Shown one piece after another: positions 63,509 through 64,000 of a stretch of 64,000 nucleotides of DNA. Made by a program: the position numbers and the translations under genes. The notes below the pieces were generated by a model. That model was not told the DNA's origin and made no database searches. It was given only the letters and a program-made list of their open reading frames with translations. Positions within the stretch are counted from its first letter, which is position 1, and each line of letters begins with the position of its first letter. Origin of the DNA: Mycobacterium avium subsp. avium (GTDB lineage: Bacteria > Actinomycetota > Actinomycetes > Mycobacteriales > Mycobacteriaceae). Location of the stretch: contig NZ_CP046507.1 of the NCBI RefSeq assembly GCF_009741445.1, positions 1,860,001 to 1,924,000 on the forward strand, in the 5' to 3' direction.

Positions 63509-63889
63509 CTACGCCACTTTCAATTCGAGGCCGACGTTGTTGGCCATGCCGCCGCGCAGCTTGCTGAAGAAGTTGAACACCTTGCCGACCACGCCGTAGC
63601 GCTTGCCGATCGCGTCGTAGACCGCTGCGGTCTGCGACTTGTCGAGGATGGCGGCGGTACCCTCGACGGCCTCACTGGTGGGGCGGCCGTTCATGGTGCA
63701 GGTGGCCAGCGTGACTCGCGGGGTGTGGCGAATCCGCTTGACCTTCCACGATTTTTCCTGGGTGATGACCAGCAGTCGGTCTTTGTCCGCGGCCGCCCAG
63801 ATCGGGGTCGGCTTGGGCTTGCCGTCCTTGGTGAACGTGGTCAACAGGATGTATTGCGCCTTGGCGAGGTCGGCGAAGGTGGGGGTCAC
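63509..63889 (-). CDS. PPOX-class F420-dependent oxidoreductase-like protein
   Basis: A 126-residue split beta-barrel protein of the pyridoxamine-phosphate-oxidase-like, F420-binding family. The pattern is YILLTTFTKDGKPKPTPIWA, then WKVKRIRHTPRVTLATC and a C-terminal YGVVGKVFNFFSKLRGG. The start is taken as the GTG at 63889 (MTPTFADLAKAQYILL), close to the family norm; an ATG at 63949 would add 20 residues. Members use F420 or FMN for small-molecule reduction or simply bind the cofactor. Substrate not known. Confidence 0.82.
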   Translation of the reverse strand: MTPTFADLAKAQYILLTTFTKDGKPKPTPIWAAADKDRLLVITQEKSWKVKRIRHTPRVTLATCTMNGRPTSEAVEGTAAILDKSQTAAVYDAIGKRYGVVGKVFNFFSKLRGGMANNVGLELKVA

Positions 63890-64000
63890 TCGATCAACGT
63901 ACCGCTGGAGCCGATCACCGGCGCGCGCCGAGTGTGAGACCAGCCGCATGCTCGGCGAGCAGCCGCTCAGCCCTCCAGGTCGCCCTCCGTTTCCAGCAGC

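Noticed and set aside
63967..64000. Minus-strand frame ending LLETEGDLEG then stop at the right edge
   Set aside because: Probably the 3' end of a next gene, but only ten residues are in the window, so it cannot be told from chance.

Overview
The window is about 64 kb of high-GC DNA from a mycobacterium, most likely a slow-growing non-tuberculous species. The basis is gene content and order. From the patatin-like gene at 16.2 kb to the dienelactone hydrolase at 63.5 kb the backbone follows the M. tuberculosis order Rv2037c to Rv2054: sugar ABC transporter, Rv2042c, pncA, lipT, lppI, Rv2047c, pks12, Rv2049c, rbpA, ppm1, Rv2052c, fxsA and the hydrolase. These assignments come from recalled family sequences, not from a search.

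Layout. 0-4.5 kb: acyl-CoA dehydrogenase, thioesterase, SnoaL-like, epimerase and aldo/keto reductase genes, a lipid or steroid metabolism neighbourhood. 4.6-10.4 kb: a membrane acyltransferase, a universal stress protein, a tightly coupled ECF sigma / zinc anti-sigma / formate-nitrite transporter operon, an acyl-CoA dehydrogenase-like gene and OsmC. 10.6-14.8 kb: efeU-efeO-efeB iron uptake, with an IdeR-like box upstream of efeU. 14.8-21.3 kb: DUF3097, DUF3349, patatin and a complete carbohydrate ABC importer. 21.4-24.2 kb: an ECF41-like sigma factor facing a small ORF and a DoxX-like gene, then Rv2042c and pncA.

Two stretches interrupt the M. tuberculosis order. The first (24.3-29.0 kb, between pncA and lipT) holds a DoxX-like protein with a tail of fourteen 11-residue repeats, a zeta-toxin/antitoxin pair, gluconokinase and a large APH-type kinase fusion. 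The second (31.4-41.4 kb, between lppI and Rv2047c) holds a P450 with its TetR regulator, a lipoprotein, an SDR plus DapB-like reductase pair, a second TetR regulator and a seven-gene operon. That operon has two paralogous five-helix membrane proteins, two tiny single-helix peptides, a NorD/CbbO-type VWA protein, a NorQ/CbbQ-type AAA+ ATPase and a membrane-anchored 144-residue protein. I do not recognise the membrane proteins. The VWA/ATPase pair suggests they are, or belong to, a metalloenzyme needing chaperone-driven maturation. A shared palindrome, TGACTRTAGTCA, links its promoter to the SDR promoter. This is the best candidate for an undescribed system.

41.4-56.6 kb carries the Rv2047c-type epimerase/PEP-mobile-domain protein and pks12, a two-module fully reducing mycoketide synthase with a 1.18 kb internal direct repeat. 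57-64 kb carries a small zinc-ribbon-like protein, rbpA with a SigE/SigH-like promoter, lnt and ppm1 as separate overlapping genes (fused in M. tuberculosis), an amidohydrolase, FxsA, dienelactone hydrolase and an F420-type PPOX protein. I saw no rRNA, tRNA, insertion sequence, CRISPR array or replication origin.
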